Origin: Flavobacteriales bacterium
GTDB taxonomy: Bacteria > Bacteroidota > Bacteroidia > Flavobacteriales_D > CAJJDF01
Direction of reading: 5' to 3'
DNA length: 64,000 nt
Assembly: GCA_018609055.1 (NCBI GenBank)
Contig: JABAYJ010000006.1
Coordinates: forward strand, 74,805 to 138,804
The translations under genes and the position numbers were made by a program. The notes beneath the pieces were generated by a model, which was not told the DNA's origin, did not search any database, and saw nothing but the letters and a program-made list of their open reading frames with translations. Below are positions 38,666 through 49,424 of this stretch, in pieces. Each line of letters starts with the position of its first letter. Within the stretch, counting starts at the first letter, position 1.

Positions 38666-39655
38666 TTAGCTATCTAGATTGTATTTAGATACATCCATTC
38701 CGAATGCCAATCCTTTTGATTCGATCAATTCTTCTAATTCAGTAAGAGATTTCTTTCCGAAGTTTCTGAATTTCAATAAATCACTTTTGTGATAAGACAC
38801 TAACTCTCCTAATGTTTCTACATCTGCAGATTTAAGACAATTTAATGCTCTTACTGACAATTCCATATCAACCAATTTGTTTTTCAACAATTGCCTCATG
38901 TGTAATGAAGTTTCATCAAATTCTTCTTCACTCTTTTTCTCATCAATATCCAAAGTAATTCTCTCATCAGAGAATAACATAAAGTGGTGTATCAAAATCT
39001 TAGCAGCTTCTTTCAATGCTGATTTAGGATCGATAGAACCATCTGTAGTGATTTCAAAATTTAATTGCTCGTAATCAGTTCTTTGCTCAACACGGTAATC
39101 TTCTACTGTGTATTTTACATTTTTGATTGGTGTAAATATAGAATCAATAGCAACAGTTCCTAACTTAGCATTTTCTGCTTTGTTTTCTTCTGATGGTCTA
39201 TATCCTCTACCTTTTCCAATATTTAATTCAACTTCTAAAGTAACACCTTTATCCATTTCACAAATAACCATATCAGTATTGATTACTTGGAATGCAGAAG
39301 TTGCTTTACCGATATCAGCAGCAGTAAATTTAGTTTGGTTACTAATTTTAAACTTTACTACTTCATTTTCTGTATCTTCTATTTGTCTTTTGAAACGAAC
39401 TTGCTTCAAATTCAAAATGATTTCAGTTACATCTTGTACCACACCTTTTATAGATGAGAACTCATGATCAACACCTTCAATATGAAGAGATGTGATAGAG
39501 AAACCTTCTAATGAAGATAATAGTATTCTTCTTAATGCATTACCAACAGTAATTCCGTAACCTGGTTCTAGTGGTCTGAATTCGAATTTACCTACGAACT
39601 CATCAGAATCAAGCATGATTACTTTATCTGGTTTTTGAAAATCTAATATTGCCAT
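38666..39655 (-). CDS. rpoA: DNA-directed RNA polymerase alpha subunit
   Basis: The 329-residue subunit is the scaffold of RNA polymerase. The N-terminal domain has [25 protein letters not shown]. The C-terminal domain (about 250-320) has the helix-hairpin-helix [16 protein letters not shown] that contacts DNA and activators. It sits between rpsD and rplQ in the canonical order. Confidence 0.98.
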   Translation of the reverse strand: MAILDFQKPDKVIMLDSDEFVGKFEFRPLEPGYGITVGNALRRILLSSLEGFSITSLHIEGVDHEFSSIKGVVQDVTEIILNLKQVRFKRQIEDTENEVVKFKISNQTKFTAADIGKATSAFQVINTDMVICEMDKGVTLEVELNIGKGRGYRPSEENKAENAKLGTVAIDSIFTPIKNVKYTVEDYRVEQRTDYEQLNFEITTDGSIDPKSALKEAAKILIHHFMLFSDERITLDIDEKKSEEEFDETSLHMRQLLKNKLVDMELSVRALNCLKSADVETLGELVSYHKSDLLKFRNFGKKSLTELEELIESKGLAFGMDVSKYNLDS

Positions 39656-39681
39656 TTTAAAAAAATGTTTTTTACTAATTA

Positions 39682-40287
39682 TTATTTAGAATATAATTCT
39701 ACTATTAACTGCTCCTTGATATTCTCAGGAATTTGAACTCTTTCCGGAACTTTGATAAACTTACCGCTCATCTCAGCTGGATTCCATTCCATCCAATCAA
39801 AAGACTTATTATTAGTTGAAAGAGATGAAGTAATTCCTGGAATAGATTTAGATTTCTCTCTTACTCCAACAACATCACCTTCTTTTACTTGGTAAGAAGG
39901 AATATTTAATACTTCTCCGTTAACTGTAATATGTCTGTGAGATACAAATTGTCTTGCTCCACTTCTTGTTGGAGAAACACCTAATCTGTATACTACATTA
40001 TCCAATCTTCTTTCGCACAATTGTAATAAAACTTCACCAGTAATTCCATTACTAGCTTTAGCTTTTTTGTACATGTTACGGAATTGCTTTTCTAAAATAC
40101 CATAAGTATATTTAGCTTTTTGCTTTTCCATTAATTGAATTCCATATTCAGATTGCTTCGGTCTTCTTTTATTAGGACCATGTTGTCCTGGACCATACTG
40201 TCTTTTTTCCAAATTCTTATCTGGGCCAAAGATTGGTTCTTTAAACCTTCTTGCAATTCTTGATTTTGGGCCTGTATATCTTGCCAT
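39682..40287 (-). CDS. rpsD: 30S ribosomal protein S4
   Basis: The 201-residue primary 16S rRNA-binding protein has the opening [18 protein letters not shown] and the S4 RNA-binding domain [20 protein letters not shown], then [12 protein letters not shown]. There is no Cys zinc cluster at the N-terminus, as in the zinc-free form. Gene order is rpsK-rpsD-rpoA. Confidence 0.98.
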   Translation of the reverse strand: MARYTGPKSRIARRFKEPIFGPDKNLEKRQYGPGQHGPNKRRPKQSEYGIQLMEKQKAKYTYGILEKQFRNMYKKAKASNGITGEVLLQLCERRLDNVVYRLGVSPTRSGARQFVSHRHITVNGEVLNIPSYQVKEGDVVGVREKSKSIPGITSSLSTNNKSFDWMEWNPAEMSGKFIKVPERVQIPENIKEQLIVELYSK

Positions 40288-40331
40288 AACTCTTTATTAA
40301 TGTATATCTATTGAGATACTATATTGTTAAA

Positions 40332-40718
40332 TTAAACTCTTCTTCTTTTTGGTGGACGACATCCGTTATGCGGTATAGGTGTTACATCAATAATTTCTGT
40401 AACAATAATTCCTGCATTATGAATAGATCTTATTGCAGACTCTCTTCCTTGACCAGGTCCTTTCACATAAACTTTAACTTTTCTAAGTCCAAATTCAAAT
40501 GCTTCTTTGGAACAATCTTCTGCTGCCATTTGAGCTGCATAAGGAGTATTCTTTTTAGAACCTCTAAATCCCATTTTACCAGCAGATGACCAAGATATAA
40601 CTTGACCACTATTGTTAGTTAAAGAGATAATGATATTATTGAAAGATGCTTGAATATGGGCTTGTCCCATTGCTTCAACAACAACCTTCTTTTTCTTTAC
40701 TTTATTTACCTTTGCCAT
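40332..40718 (-). CDS. rpsK: 30S ribosomal protein S11
   Basis: The 128-residue platform protein shows the typical [21 protein letters not shown] and the C-terminal [18 protein letters not shown]. It lies 16 bases after rpsM and 44 bases before rpsD. Confidence 0.98.
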   Translation of the reverse strand: MAKVNKVKKKKVVVEAMGQAHIQASFNNIIISLTNNSGQVISWSSAGKMGFRGSKKNTPYAAQMAAEDCSKEAFEFGLRKVKVYVKGPGQGRESAIRSIHNAGIIVTEIIDVTPIPHNGCRPPKRRRV

Positions 40719-40734
40719 AATAAACTAATTCTTA

Positions 40735-41112
40735 TTATTTAGTTGCTTTCTTTTTGTTTGCAACAGTTTTCTTTCTTCCTTTTCTAGTTCTTGAATTATT
40801 CTTGGTTCTTTGTCCTCTCAAAGGAAGTCCACTTCTGTGACGTATTCCTCTGTAACAACCAATATCCATTAACCTTTTAATATTCAATTGTACCTCTGAT
40901 CTAAGAGCACCTTCAACCTTAAAAGTTTCGGTGATAGCAGTTCTAATTTTACTTAGTTGATCATCATCCCAATCTTGCACTTTGATGTTCTCGTCAATAC
41001 CAGCTGAGCTTAATATTTCTTTAGCTCTTCCTCTACCTATACCGAATATGTAAGTTAATCCAATAACCCCTCTTTTATTCTTTGGTAAGTCTATTCCTGA
41101 AATTCTTGCCAT
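40735..41112 (-). CDS. rpsM: 30S ribosomal protein S13
   Basis: The 125-residue head protein begins [20 protein letters not shown]. It has the helix-hairpin-helix [13 protein letters not shown] and the basic C-terminal [20 protein letters not shown], which contacts tRNA in the P site. It follows rpmJ by 10 bases. Confidence 0.98.
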   Translation of the reverse strand: MARISGIDLPKNKRGVIGLTYIFGIGRGRAKEILSSAGIDENIKVQDWDDDQLSKIRTAITETFKVEGALRSEVQLNIKRLMDIGCYRGIRHRSGLPLRGQRTKNNSRTRKGRKKTVANKKKATK

Positions 41113-41122
41113 AATCTTATAT

Positions 41123-41239
41123 TTATCCTTGTCTTTGTTTAAATTTTGGATTCTTCTTGTTAATCACGTACAATCTGCCCTTTCTTCTTACGATTTTACA
41201 ATCTGCAGATCTTTTTTTTACTGATGCTCTTGTTTTCAT
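41123..41239 (-). CDS. rpmJ: 50S ribosomal protein L36, zinc-free form
   Basis: A 38-residue gene translates as [15 protein letters not shown], then [17 protein letters not shown] and FKQRQG. Of the usual zinc ligands (Cys11, Cys14, Cys27, His33) only Cys14 remains. The others are Ser, Asn and Phe. The ATG is at 41237-41239 and the TAA at 41123-41125, fitting between infA and rpsM with gaps of 16 and 10 bases. Confidence 0.95.
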   Translation of the reverse strand: MKTRASVKKRSADCKIVRRKGRLYVINKKNPKFKQRQG

Positions 41240-41255
41240 CTTTTGATATTAACTT

Positions 41256-41474
41256 TTATTTATATCTTAATGTTATTCTCCCTTGGGTTAAATCATAAGG
41301 AGACATTACTACTTTCACTTTGTCACCAGGTAAGATTTTGATGTAGTGCATCCTCATCTTTCCTGAAATATGAGCTGTTATTACATGCCCGTTCTCAAGT
41401 TCTACCTTGAATTTTGCATTTGATAACGCTTCAATTATCAATCCGTCTTGTTCTATTGACGCTTGTTTTACCAT
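41256..41474 (-). CDS. infA: translation initiation factor IF-1
   Basis: The 72-residue S1-type OB-fold protein reads [20 protein letters not shown], followed by [20 protein letters not shown] and ending RITLRYK. It binds the ribosomal A site during initiation. It lies 3 bases after map and 16 bases before rpmJ. Confidence 0.98.
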   Translation of the reverse strand: MVKQASIEQDGLIIEALSNAKFKVELENGHVITAHISGKMRMHYIKILPGDKVKVVMSPYDLTQGRITLRYK

Positions 41475-41477
41475 TTA

Positions 41478-42257
41478 TTATTTATTCTTTAATGCTTCTT
41501 CAATATATTCAAATGTAGATAAAACTTCTGGTTTCCCATCAACTATAGCTACATCATGCTCAAAATGAGCTGAAGGTTTTCCATCTAAAGTAACTATTGA
41601 CCATCCATCGTTTAATTGATCTATGTCTTTAGTCCCTAAATTAATCATTGGCTCAATTGCCAATACTAATCCTTCTCTTAGTTTTAATCCTCTTCCTGCC
41701 TTTCCATAATTAGGAACTTCAGGTTTTTCATGAAGCTCTGCTCCAAGTCCATGTCCAACTAACTCTCTTACTACTCCGTATCCATGGCTTTCTGCATGAG
41801 TTTGAACGGCATTTCCAATATCACCAATCCTATTTCCCTCTCTGCAAGCTTCAACTGCTTTTTGAAGACATTCTTGAGTTACTCTTAGTAACTGTTGAAC
41901 TTGTCTATCAACTTCACCTACTTGAAAAGTGTAAGCTGAATCACCATTAAAACCATTTTTAAAAACTCCACAATCTACAGATATTACATCTCCATTTTCG
42001 AGTGGCTTGGCATTTGGTATTCCATGAACTACGCAATCATTAACTGATACACATAAAGATCCTGGAAAACCATTGTAACCTAAAAAAGTTGGAACACCAC
42101 CATTATCTCTAATGAATTCTTCGGCTATTTTATCCAACTCAAGTGAGTTAACACCTGGCTTAATTAGTTTAGCAACTTCTGCTAAAGTTTTACCAACAAG
42201 TAAAGAACTATGTCTTATTAATTCTATCTCCTCTTTCGTCTTATAATGAATTCCCAT
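41478..42257 (-). CDS. map: methionine aminopeptidase, type I
   Basis: The 259-residue enzyme removes the initiator Met. Its metal-binding residues are in VSVDCGVFKNGFNGDSAYTF (two Asp), GHGLGAELHEKPEVP (His), a later Glu in LAIEPMINLG, and Glu in SAHFEHDVAI. It lies between secY and infA, which is the usual superoperon place. Confidence 0.98.
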   Translation of the reverse strand: MGIHYKTKEEIELIRHSSLLVGKTLAEVAKLIKPGVNSLELDKIAEEFIRDNGGVPTFLGYNGFPGSLCVSVNDCVVHGIPNAKPLENGDVISVDCGVFKNGFNGDSAYTFQVGEVDRQVQQLLRVTQECLQKAVEACREGNRIGDIGNAVQTHAESHGYGVVRELVGHGLGAELHEKPEVPNYGKAGRGLKLREGLVLAIEPMINLGTKDIDQLNDGWSIVTLDGKPSAHFEHDVAIVDGKPEVLSTFEYIEEALKNK

Positions 42258-42274
42258 TTCTAGTTATCCAATTT

Positions 42275-43618
42275 TTATATAGAACTGGTATTATTCCCTG
42301 CACTTTGAAATGCAGTTCCTCCAGATGATCTACCTTTTACTTTACCTGTCTTCATCAATCCGTCATAATGACGACTTAATAAATGACTTTCAATTTGTTG
42401 TAATGTATCTAACATAACCCCTACTAAAATTAGTAGTGAAGTACCACCATAAAATAAAGCAAACTCTTGTTTGATTCCAGCTTGGTAGGCAAAAACTGGC
42501 AGTATAGCAATTAATGCTAATAAAATAGAACCAGGTAATGTTATTCTAGATAATAATGTATCAATAAAGTTTGCTGTTTTTTCTCCTGGTTTAACACCTG
42601 GAATAAAACTTCCACTTCTATTTAAATCTTCAGCAATTTTCTTTGGGTTAACTGTTATGGCTGTATAGAAATATGTGAAGACAATAATCATTAAAGCGAA
42701 TAAGAAATTATACCAAAATCCATTGATATTTGTAAATTCTGCAGAATTTGGAGAAACTAATGCAGGTATAAACATAAGTGCTTGAGCAAATATTATTGGC
42801 ATTACACCAGCTGCATTAACTTTCAAAGGTATGTAAGACCTTGAACCTCCTTCTACCATATTACTATTTCCTCTTGCTCCTACTACTCTTTTAGTAGATT
42901 GAATAGGTATTCTTCTAGTTCCTTGTACAAGCAATATTGAAAATATAGTCACAACTACTAAGAAAACAATCTCTAGTAATAAGATGACGAAACCACCATT
43001 TCCAAGTTTACCAAGTACTTCCGTAGCAAATGCTCCAGGAAGACCAGCAATAATTCCAATCATTATAAGGATAGAAATACCATTTCCAATTCCTTTATCA
43101 GTAATTTTTTCTCCTAACCACATTGCAAATACACAACCAGCAATAAGTAAGATAACTGAAGTGATCCACCATAAAGCAGGTATAGCTTCAGTACCTCCAC
43201 CCATAATTGCTTCTCTAGGTACAAACTGTGTTAAGTAACCTGGTGCTTGTAATGCACAAATAGCAATAGTTAATATTCTAGTAAACTGATTAATTTTTTT
43301 TCTTCCACTTTCTCCTTCAGATTGCATTTTTTGAATTGCTGGTACCGCAATACCTGCTAATTGCATAATAATAGAAGCTGAAATGTAAGGCATAATACCA
43401 AGTGCCATCAAAGATGCTCTTGAAAAAGCTCCTCCACTAAACATATTAATAAAACCTAATATACCATCACTTGGCGCAATCTTACTTTGATCAACACCAG
43501 GTAAAACTATAAAAGAACCAATACGGTAAATAAGTACAAGAGAAAGAGTAAGAATAATTCTATTCCTAAGTTCCTCAATACTCCAAATTTGTTTTATTTT
43601 CTCTATTAATGCTTTCAT
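42275..43618 (-). CDS. secY: protein translocase subunit SecY
   Basis: The 447-residue polytopic protein has ten membrane helices. It contains FIVLPGVDQSKI, SGGAFSRASLMALGIMPYISASIIMQ (cut by the plug region) and GLPGAFATEVLGKLGNGG. The C-terminal cytoplasmic loop LLSRHYDGLMKTGKVKGR contains the conserved Arg needed for SecA function. A secE or secG is not in this window. It lies 28 bases after rplO and 17 bases before map. Confidence 0.97.
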   Translation of the reverse strand: MKALIEKIKQIWSIEELRNRIILTLSLVLIYRIGSFIVLPGVDQSKIAPSDGILGFINMFSGGAFSRASLMALGIMPYISASIIMQLAGIAVPAIQKMQSEGESGRKKINQFTRILTIAICALQAPGYLTQFVPREAIMGGGTEAIPALWWITSVILLIAGCVFAMWLGEKITDKGIGNGISILIMIGIIAGLPGAFATEVLGKLGNGGFVILLLEIVFLVVVTIFSILLVQGTRRIPIQSTKRVVGARGNSNMVEGGSRSYIPLKVNAAGVMPIIFAQALMFIPALVSPNSAEFTNINGFWYNFLFALMIIVFTYFYTAITVNPKKIAEDLNRSGSFIPGVKPGEKTANFIDTLLSRITLPGSILLALIAILPVFAYQAGIKQEFALFYGGTSLLILVGVMLDTLQQIESHLLSRHYDGLMKTGKVKGRSSGGTAFQSAGNNTSSI

Positions 43619-43646
43619 GTAATCTTTTAAAAAAAAGTTTTGTTAT

Positions 43647-44105
43647 CTAGTATGATAATTCTACAGCAGTTCCTCCTTTAGCCTCAATTCCTTCTTTTGC
43701 TGTCTTTGTGAATTTATGAACTGTAATGTCCAATTTAGCGTTCAATTCTCCTCTTCCTAAAATTTTAACTCTATCATTCTTATGAGCGTATCCATTTTCA
43801 ACTAAATAAGCTAAATCAATTGTAGTAACTGATTTATCATTATCAGCAATTGTTTGAAGTACATCTAAATTAATTCCTAAATGCTCAATTCTGTTAATAT
43901 TCTTAAATCCAAACTTAGGGATACGTCTTTGTAATGGCATTTGACCACCTTCAAATCCACTTTTTCTAGAATAACCAGATCTTGATTTCGCTCCTTTATG
44001 TCCTCTTGCAGCAGTTCCACCTTTTCCAGATCCTTGACCTCTACCGATTCTTACTTTTTTGTTCTTATTAGAACCTTCTGCTGGTGTTAAATTATGTAAT
44101 TCCAT
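43647..44105 (-). CDS. rplO: 50S ribosomal protein L15
   Basis: The 152-residue protein has the Gly/Arg-rich N-terminal extension RIGRGQGSGKGGTAARGHKG and the segment FEGGQMPLQRRIPKFGFKN. It lies 21 bases after rpmD and just before secY. Confidence 0.97.
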   Translation of the reverse strand: MELHNLTPAEGSNKNKKVRIGRGQGSGKGGTAARGHKGAKSRSGYSRKSGFEGGQMPLQRRIPKFGFKNINRIEHLGINLDVLQTIADNDKSVTTIDLAYLVENGYAHKNDRVKILGRGELNAKLDITVHKFTKTAKEGIEAKGGTAVELSY

Positions 44106-44126
44106 TTTCTTTTAAAATTCTAGTAA

Positions 44127-44303
44127 TTAATCTACTACTTCTACCAAGTGATTTACTTTACGTATCATCCCAAGAATTTGAGGAGTAGCTTCTTTCTCAA
44201 TAACTTGGTTTAATTTCTTAAATCCCAAAGCTTTGATAGTCCTTTTTTGTCTCAAAGGTTTTTTAATTGTACTTCTAACTTGTTTTATTTTAATAGTTGC
44301 CAT
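44127..44303 (-). CDS. rpmD: 50S ribosomal protein L30
   Basis: This 58-residue gene is in the canonical place between rpsE and rplO. It translates as MATIKIKQVRSTIKKPLRQK, then RTIKALGFKKLNQVIEKE, ending VNHLVEVVD. The ATG is at 44301-44303 and the TAA at 44127-44129. Many L30 genes are lost in other phyla, so its presence is worth noting. Confidence 0.94.
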   Translation of the reverse strand: MATIKIKQVRSTIKKPLRQKRTIKALGFKKLNQVIEKEATPQILGMIRKVNHLVEVVD

Positions 44304-44316
44304 CTTTAGACTTTTT

Positions 44317-44823
44317 TTATCCGTTAAATACTACGTCCAAACTAACACCTCTCTGCTTAGCAATTTCTTTAGCACTTCTCATTCCTGCTAATGCATTGAT
44401 AGTTGCTTTCACCAAGTTGTGTGGGTTAGAAGAACCTTGAGATTTTGCTAGTACATCATGTACACCTACACTCTCTAATACTGCTCTCATTGCACCTCCT
44501 GCAATTACTCCTGTACCACCAGATGCTGGCTTAAGTAATACTCTAGCTCCTCCAAATTTCTCAAATTGAGAGTGAGGAATTGTTCCATTAATCAATGGAA
44601 CTTTAATAAGGTTCTTTTTTGCATTATCAATAGCTTTAGTAATGGCTTCTGTTACTTCATTAGCTTTTCCTAATCCGTGACCAACGATACCGTTTTCATC
44701 TCCAACAACAACAATTGCTGAAAAACTGAAGTGACGACCACCTTTAGTTACTTTTGTTACTCTATTGATAGCAACAACCTTATCTTTTAATTCTAAATCT
44801 CCCGATCTTAATAACTTAGACAT
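44317..44823 (-). CDS. rpsE: 30S ribosomal protein S5
   Basis: The 168-residue protein has the double-stranded RNA-binding N-terminal domain ([20 protein letters not shown]) and the C-terminal domain with [21 protein letters not shown]5 contributes to decoding accuracy. It lies between rplR and rpmD. Confidence 0.98.
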   Translation of the reverse strand: MSKLLRSGDLELKDKVVAINRVTKVTKGGRHFSFSAIVVVGDENGIVGHGLGKANEVTEAITKAIDNAKKNLIKVPLINGTIPHSQFEKFGGARVLLKPASGGTGVIAGGAMRAVLESVGVHDVLAKSQGSSNPHNLVKATINALAGMRSAKEIAKQRGVSLDVVFNG

Positions 44824-44833
44824 ATAATCTTTT

Positions 44834-45184
44834 TTAAAATTTTAATCCGTTTTCTCTTGCTCCTTCTGCCAATGCCTGAACTCTTCCATGGTAAATGTAA
44901 CCATTACGGTCAAATACTACAGTTTCAATTCCTGCTTCTTTAGCTTTTTTTGCAATCTGAGCACCAACTTCTTTCGCCTTTTCAGTTTTTGTTCCTTTCA
45001 CAAATCCTTTTATATATGATGTTGCGGCAGCAAGTGTAACATTATTTTCGTCATCAATTAATTGAGCGTAAATTTCTTTGTTACTTCTGAATACAGATAG
45101 TCTTGGTTTAGTTGGAGTACCAGAAAACTTTTTTCTGATTCTCTTCTTAATTTTTATTCTTCTTTGATCTTTTGTTAATGGCAT
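44834..45184 (-). CDS. rplR: 50S ribosomal protein L18
   Basis: The 116-residue 5S rRNA-binding protein contains [20 protein letters not shown] and ends [18 protein letters not shown], both typical. It lies 23 bases after rplF. Confidence 0.98.
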   Translation of the reverse strand: MPLTKDQRRIKIKKRIRKKFSGTPTKPRLSVFRSNKEIYAQLIDDENNVTLAAATSYIKGFVKGTKTEKAKEVGAQIAKKAKEAGIETVVFDRNGYIYHGRVQALAEGARENGLKF

Positions 45185-45207
45185 CTCTTGTATACTTTTA
45201 ACTATTG

Positions 45208-45762
45208 TTATTTAGCTGCAGTTTTTCCAGCCTTTCTTCTTATTTGTTCTCCTACGTATCTTACTCCTTTTCCTTTGTATGGTTCAGGTTTTCTGAATGC
45301 TCTAATTTTAGCAGCAACCTGACCTATCAATTGTTTATCAAAAGATTCTAAAGTAATAACTGGTGGCTTACCTTTTACAGTTTCAGCAACAATTTTAATT
45401 TCTTTAGGAATCTCCATGATTATTGGGTGAGAAAAACCTAAAGCTAACTCTAATAATTGACCACTAGTAGATGCTCTAAATCCTACTCCTACTAATTCAA
45501 GTTGTTTTTTGTATCCAACAGATACACCTTCAACCATGTTAAAAATCAATGAACGGTATAAACCATGCATAGATCTAACAGACCCATTATTAGAACTTCT
45601 ATCGAAAGAAATTTCACTTCCTTCATTTTTTATAGTAATACTACTATCTACAGCTTGAGTTAATTCCCCTAGCTTTCCTATAACAGTAACAACATTATCG
45701 TTATCTACTGATATTGTAACACCTTCCGGTATTGTTACTATTGCGTTTCCTATTCTTGACAT
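45208..45762 (-). CDS. rplF: 50S ribosomal protein L6
   Basis: The 184-residue protein has two similar folds: [20 protein letters not shown] opens the first and [20 protein letters not shown] closes the second, as in all L6. It follows rpsH by 12 bases. Confidence 0.98.
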   Translation of the reverse strand: MSRIGNAIVTIPEGVTISVDNDNVVTVIGKLGELTQAVDSSITIKNEGSEISFDRSSNNGSVRSMHGLYRSLIFNMVEGVSVGYKKQLELVGVGFRASTSGQLLELALGFSHPIIMEIPKEIKIVAETVKGKPPVITLESFDKQLIGQVAAKIRAFRKPEPYKGKGVRYVGEQIRRKAGKTAAK

Positions 45763-45774
45763 AATTCGTTACGA

Positions 45775-46173
45775 TTAATATACGTGACACAAAACTTCAC
45801 CTCCTACGTTCAACTCAGCTGCTTCTTTATTAGTGATAACACCTTTTGAAGTTGAAAGTATAGCAATTCCTAAACCATTTAATACTCTAGGCATTTCATC
45901 TGCACCTGTGTACTTTCTTAGTCCTGGCTTACTAATTCTTATCAATTTTGAGATAGAATTTAAATTAGTTCTTGGATCGTATTTTAAAGCTACTTTAATA
46001 ATTCCTTGCTTACTATCTTCAACTACTTTATAGTTTAAGATATATCCTTTTTCTAATAAAATCTTAGAAATAGAAACTTTCATATTAGATGCAGGTATTT
46101 CTACGACTCTATGTTTAGCCATAATACCATTTCTAACTCTTGTTAAATAATCTGCTATTGGATCTGTTACCAT
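45775..46173 (-). CDS. rpsH: 30S ribosomal protein S8
   Basis: The 132-residue protein begins [19 protein letters not shown] and contains the RNA-binding [12 protein letters not shown] motif near its C-terminus. In E. coli S8 is the translational repressor of the spc operon. Whether it acts so here cannot be seen. Confidence 0.98.
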   Translation of the reverse strand: MVTDPIADYLTRVRNGIMAKHRVVEIPASNMKVSISKILLEKGYILNYKVVEDSKQGIIKVALKYDPRTNLNSISKLIRISKPGLRKYTGADEMPRVLNGLGIAILSTSKGVITNKEAAELNVGGEVLCHVY

Positions 46174-46201
46174 TTTTGTTTTCTTAAGTATTCTTAATTA
46201 A

Positions 46202-46471
46202 TTACCAACTTGCTTTTTTCACACCTGGTATTTTCCCCTCTAAAGCCATTTCTCTAAAAGTTACACGAGAAATACCAAATTGTCTCATATAACCTCTTGG
46301 TCTTCCGGTCAATTGACATCTATTATGCAATCTTACAGGGTTAGCGTTTCTTGGTAGTTTTTGTAAACCATCATAATCACCTGCTTCAATTAATTCTTTT
46401 CTTTTTTGAGCATATTTAGCAACCATTGCTTCTCTTTTACGCTCTCTAGCTTTCATTGATTCTTTTGCCAT
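46202..46471 (-). CDS. rpsN: 30S ribosomal protein S14, long zinc-free form
   Basis: The 89-residue protein is the longer S14 type without the CxxC zinc site. [17 protein letters not shown] sequence is present (here [20 protein letters not shown]) and it ends PGVKKASW. It lies 6 bases after rplE. Confidence 0.97.
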   Translation of the reverse strand: MAKESMKARERKREAMVAKYAQKRKELIEAGDYDGLQKLPRNANPVRLHNRCQLTGRPRGYMRQFGISRVTFREMALEGKIPGVKKASW

Positions 46472-46477
46472 TGTCTT

Positions 46478-47026
46478 TTATTTTTTGAAAGGAAATCCTA
46501 ATTGAATTAACAATTCTTGTGCTTCTTCGTTTGTATTAGCAGTAGTCACAAAAGTGATGTCCATACCAGTAATATTCTTAATCTTATCAATATCTATCTC
46601 TGGAAATATAATTTGTTCTTTAATACCTAAAGTATAATTACCTCTTCCATCAAAACCTTTAGGTTCAACACCTCTAAAATCTCTTGTTCTTGGTAATGAA
46701 ATTGCAACAAATCTATCAACAAATTCCCACATTTTCTCTCCTCTAAGAGTTACTTTAGCTCCTATCGGCATTCCTTTTCTTAACTTAAAGTTAGATATAT
46801 CTTTCTTTGAAAAAGTAGCCATTGCTTTTTGACCTGTTATAGTAGTCATTTCCTCAACAGCTGCATCAACCAATTTTTTGTCAGATACTGCATTACCAAT
46901 ACCTTGACTCAAACAAACTTTTGTAAGTTTTGGTACTTGCATAATGTTCTTATAATTGAATTTTTCAATCATAGATTTGGTTACTCTATCTTCGTAATCC
47001 TTTTTTAGTCTTGGTGTATATTCCAT
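46478..47026 (-). CDS. rplE: 50S ribosomal protein L5
   Basis: The 182-residue 5S rRNA-binding protein has [45 protein letters not shown] and [13 protein letters not shown] sequence near the end (here [11 protein letters not shown]). It lies between rplX and rpsN. Confidence 0.98.
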   Translation of the reverse strand: MEYTPRLKKDYEDRVTKSMIEKFNYKNIMQVPKLTKVCLSQGIGNAVSDKKLVDAAVEEMTTITGQKAMATFSKKDISNFKLRKGMPIGAKVTLRGEKMWEFVDRFVAISLPRTRDFRGVEPKGFDGRGNYTLGIKEQIIFPEIDIDKIKNITGMDITFVTTANTNEEAQELLIQLGFPFKK

Positions 47027-47028
47027 CG

Positions 47029-47397
47029 TTAACTAATTTCTTCTTGTGATTTTTTCGAATATCTTACAGATACTGTCTTTTTCTTTCCTTTGATCTCCAC
47101 CTCTTTTCTATTTCTTCCAGTTTTAGTTGGTTCTCCAGAAGTTGGATCTAAAACCATAAGATTAGAAATGTGAATAGTAGGATCTTTTTCAATTATACCT
47201 CCTTCTGGAAAATCTTTATCAGAGTTTGGCTTAACATGCTTCTTAATTGGCTTTAAAGTATCTCCATCAATACCTCTAATTACAGCTCTCAAAGATTTTC
47301 TGTTAATAGAGATAACCTCTGCTTTCTTACCTTTTGAAACACCTGTTGAAACAAAAACTTTGTCTCCTACCTTAATATGTAATTTCTTGTTTGTCAT
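47029..47397 (-). CDS. rplX: 50S ribosomal protein L24
   Basis: I begin at [16 protein letters not shown] (47397), rejecting a TTG four codons upstream. The KOW motif ([20 protein letters not shown]) starts near residue 9. At 122 residues it is longer than the usual 100-105, with a basic tail [19 protein letters not shown]24 nucleates assembly of the large subunit. It lies 12 bases after rplN. Confidence 0.96.
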   Translation of the reverse strand: MTNKKLHIKVGDKVFVSTGVSKGKKAEVISINRKSLRAVIRGIDGDTLKPIKKHVKPNSDKDFPEGGIIEKDPTIHISNLMVLDPTSGEPTKTGRNRKEVEIKGKKKTVSVRYSKKSQEEIS

Positions 47398-47409
47398 ATT
47401 CCTTATCAA

Positions 47410-47778
47410 TTATAGCACCTCAGGTGCTAATGAAACAATCTTCATAAATTGCTTATCTCTTAATTCTCTCGCTACAGGGCCAAAGATTCTTGTACCTCTC
47501 ATCTCACCAGCTTCATTTAAAATAACTGCTGCATTATCTTCAAATCTGATATATGATCCATCAGGTCTTCTGATTTCTTTTTTAGTTCTAACAACTACAG
47601 CTTTTGCTACAGATCCTTTTTTTACGTTACCGTTAGGAGTTGCAGACTTTACAGCTACTACAATCTTATCTCCGATAGAGGCATATCTCTTACCTGAACC
47701 TCCAAGCACTCTAATAACAAGTACTTCTTTCGCACCGCTATTATCTGCTACCTTTAATCTTGATTCTTGTTGTACCAT
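47410..47778 (-). CDS. rplN: 50S ribosomal protein L14
   Basis: The 122-residue protein has the signature [20 protein letters not shown] and ends in [16 protein letters not shown]. It forms an inter-subunit bridge. It follows rpsQ by 9 bases. Confidence 0.98.
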   Translation of the reverse strand: MVQQESRLKVADNSGAKEVLVIRVLGGSGKRYASIGDKIVVAVKSATPNGNVKKGSVAKAVVVRTKKEIRRPDGSYIRFEDNAAVILNEAGEMRGTRIFGPVARELRDKQFMKIVSLAPEVL

Positions 47779-47787
47779 TTTTTAATA

Positions 47788-48042
47788 TTATTTTGCTCTT
47801 TCGATTATTTCAGCTAATCTCCATCGCTTTCTTTTACTTAAAGGTCTAGTTTCAGCTATTCTTACCACATCTCCTTCTTTACAGTCGTTATTCTCATCAT
47901 GTGCTAAGAATTTATTTGACTTTTTGAGGAACTTACCGTACATCGCATGTTTCTCTCTTCTTTCAACAAGAACAGTGATTGACTTGTCCATTTTTTGACT
48001 AGTCACGATTCCAACTCTTTCTTTTCTTAAATTTCTTTCCAT
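47788..48042 (-). CDS. rpsQ: 30S ribosomal protein S17
   Basis: The 84-residue OB-fold protein contains [20 protein letters not shown] and [19 protein letters not shown], the S17 signature. Confidence 0.98.
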   Translation of the reverse strand: MERNLRKERVGIVTSQKMDKSITVLVERREKHAMYGKFLKKSNKFLAHDENNDCKEGDVVRIAETRPLSKRKRWRLAEIIERAK

Positions 48043-48050
48043 TTCAACTA

Positions 48051-48248
48051 TTATTTAGCTGCGCTTTTCCTTGCGACTAACTCAGTTTTCATTCTTGCCA
48101 CATTTCTTCTTGTATCTCTTATTAACATTGGATTTTCAATGGCAGATACTTTGTGGTTTAGTTTCATTTTGTTTAAAAGCATTTTAGTGTCTTTAAACTC
48201 CTGAACTAATTCTTTATCAGATAATCCGATTATTTCTTTATTGTTCAT
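48051..48248 (-). CDS. rpmC: 50S ribosomal protein L29
   Basis: The 65-residue two-helix protein has [20 protein letters not shown] and [19 protein letters not shown]. It lies near the tunnel exit on the ribosome, and the gene is between rplP and rpsQ. Confidence 0.97.
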   Translation of the reverse strand: MNNKEIIGLSDKELVQEFKDTKMLLNKMKLNHKVSAIENPMLIRDTRRNVARMKTELVARKSAAK

Positions 48249-48263
48249 CTTCTAATTCTTTAA

Positions 48264-48683
48264 TTATTCTGCGAAATCTCTTCTTAAAACAAACTTCGTC
48301 TTTACAGGTAATTTCTGTGCTGCAAGTCTCATAGCTTCTTTAGCTACTTCAATGGGTACTCCATCAGCTTCAAACATAACTCTTCCTGGTTTGATTGCAG
48401 CTACATAGTGACTTAATGACCCCTTACCCTTACCCTGTCTTACTTCAGCAGGTTTAGATGTAACAGGCTTGTCTGGAAAAATTCTAATCCATACTTTACC
48501 TTCTCTCTTCATATATCTAGTAACAGCAATACGGGCAGCTTCTATTTGTCTTGAAGTAATCCATCCTTCTTCTAAAGTCTTTAGACCATAAGAACCAAAG
48601 GCTACGTGATTTCCTCTATAAGCTAAACCTTTAAGTTTACCTTTTTGTGTATTTCTGAACTTTACTCTTTTCGGTTGTAACAT
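48264..48683 (-). CDS. rplP: 50S ribosomal protein L16
   Basis: The 139-residue protein has [39 protein letters not shown] and [18 protein letters not shown]. It supports A-site tRNA binding. It lies 26 bases after rpsC. Confidence 0.98.
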   Translation of the reverse strand: MLQPKRVKFRNTQKGKLKGLAYRGNHVAFGSYGLKTLEEGWITSRQIEAARIAVTRYMKREGKVWIRIFPDKPVTSKPAEVRQGKGKGSLSHYVAAIKPGRVMFEADGVPIEVAKEAMRLAAQKLPVKTKFVLRRDFAE

Positions 48684-48709
48684 TATTACAGAGTTTTTCT
48701 AATTTATTA

Positions 48710-49420
48710 TTATCTTCTTCTTGGCTTTCTATTACCGCCTTTATTATCTCTTGGTGACTTACCTCCTTTATCAAGGTTTGGTGATAAATCTCTTTTTCCA
48801 AATACTTCTCCTTTACAGATCCATACTTTAACACCAATCCTTCCATATTGAGTATGTGCTTCAGATAAAGCATAATCGATATCGGCTCTAAATGTGTGTA
48901 ATGGAGTTCTTCCTTCCTTATACATTTCACTTCTAGCCATCTCAGCTCCGTTCAACCTTCCACTAATCTTTACTTTAATCCCTTCAGCTCCCATTCTCAT
49001 TGTAGAAGCAATAGACATTTTAATTGCTCTTCTATAAGAAATTCTTGCTTCAATCTGGCGAGCAATACCTTCTCCTACTAAAACAGCATCTAATTCTGGT
49101 CTTTTAACCTCAAAGATATTGATTTGGATTTCATTTCCAGTCAATTTCTTTAATTCTTCTTTCAATTTATCAACTTCTGCACCACCTTTACCAATTATTA
49201 CACCTGGTCTTGCAGTATGAATTGTAACTGTAACAAACTTTAAAGTTCTTTCAATTACTACTTTAGCTACACTTGCTTTTCTTAATCTAGCATTGATATA
49301 GGTTCTGATTTTATTATCTTGAACAATTTTGTCCTTGTAATCATCTCCACCATACCAGTTGGAATCCCAACCTTTGATGTAACCTAATCTGTTTCCTATT
49401 GGATTTGTCTTTTGTCCCAT
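48710..49420 (-). CDS. rpsC: 30S ribosomal protein S3
   Basis: The 236-residue protein begins [20 protein letters not shown]. It has the KH domain ([20 protein letters not shown]) and the C-terminal domain with [20 protein letters not shown]. It lines the mRNA entry channel. Confidence 0.98.
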   Translation of the reverse strand: MGQKTNPIGNRLGYIKGWDSNWYGGDDYKDKIVQDNKIRTYINARLRKASVAKVVIERTLKFVTVTIHTARPGVIIGKGGAEVDKLKEELKKLTGNEIQINIFEVKRPELDAVLVGEGIARQIEARISYRRAIKMSIASTMRMGAEGIKVKISGRLNGAEMARSEMYKEGRTPLHTFRADIDYALSEAHTQYGRIGVKVWICKGEVFGKRDLSPNLDKGGKSPRDNKGGNRKPRRR

Positions 49421-49424
49421 ATTC

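Noticed and set aside
47398..47409. TTG start four codons upstream for L24
   Set aside because: ATG at 47397 gives the standard L24 N-terminus MTNKKLHIK.
48637..48930. 97-codon frame across rpsC and rplP
   Set aside because: It is a shadow in another frame of two well-conserved ribosomal genes.
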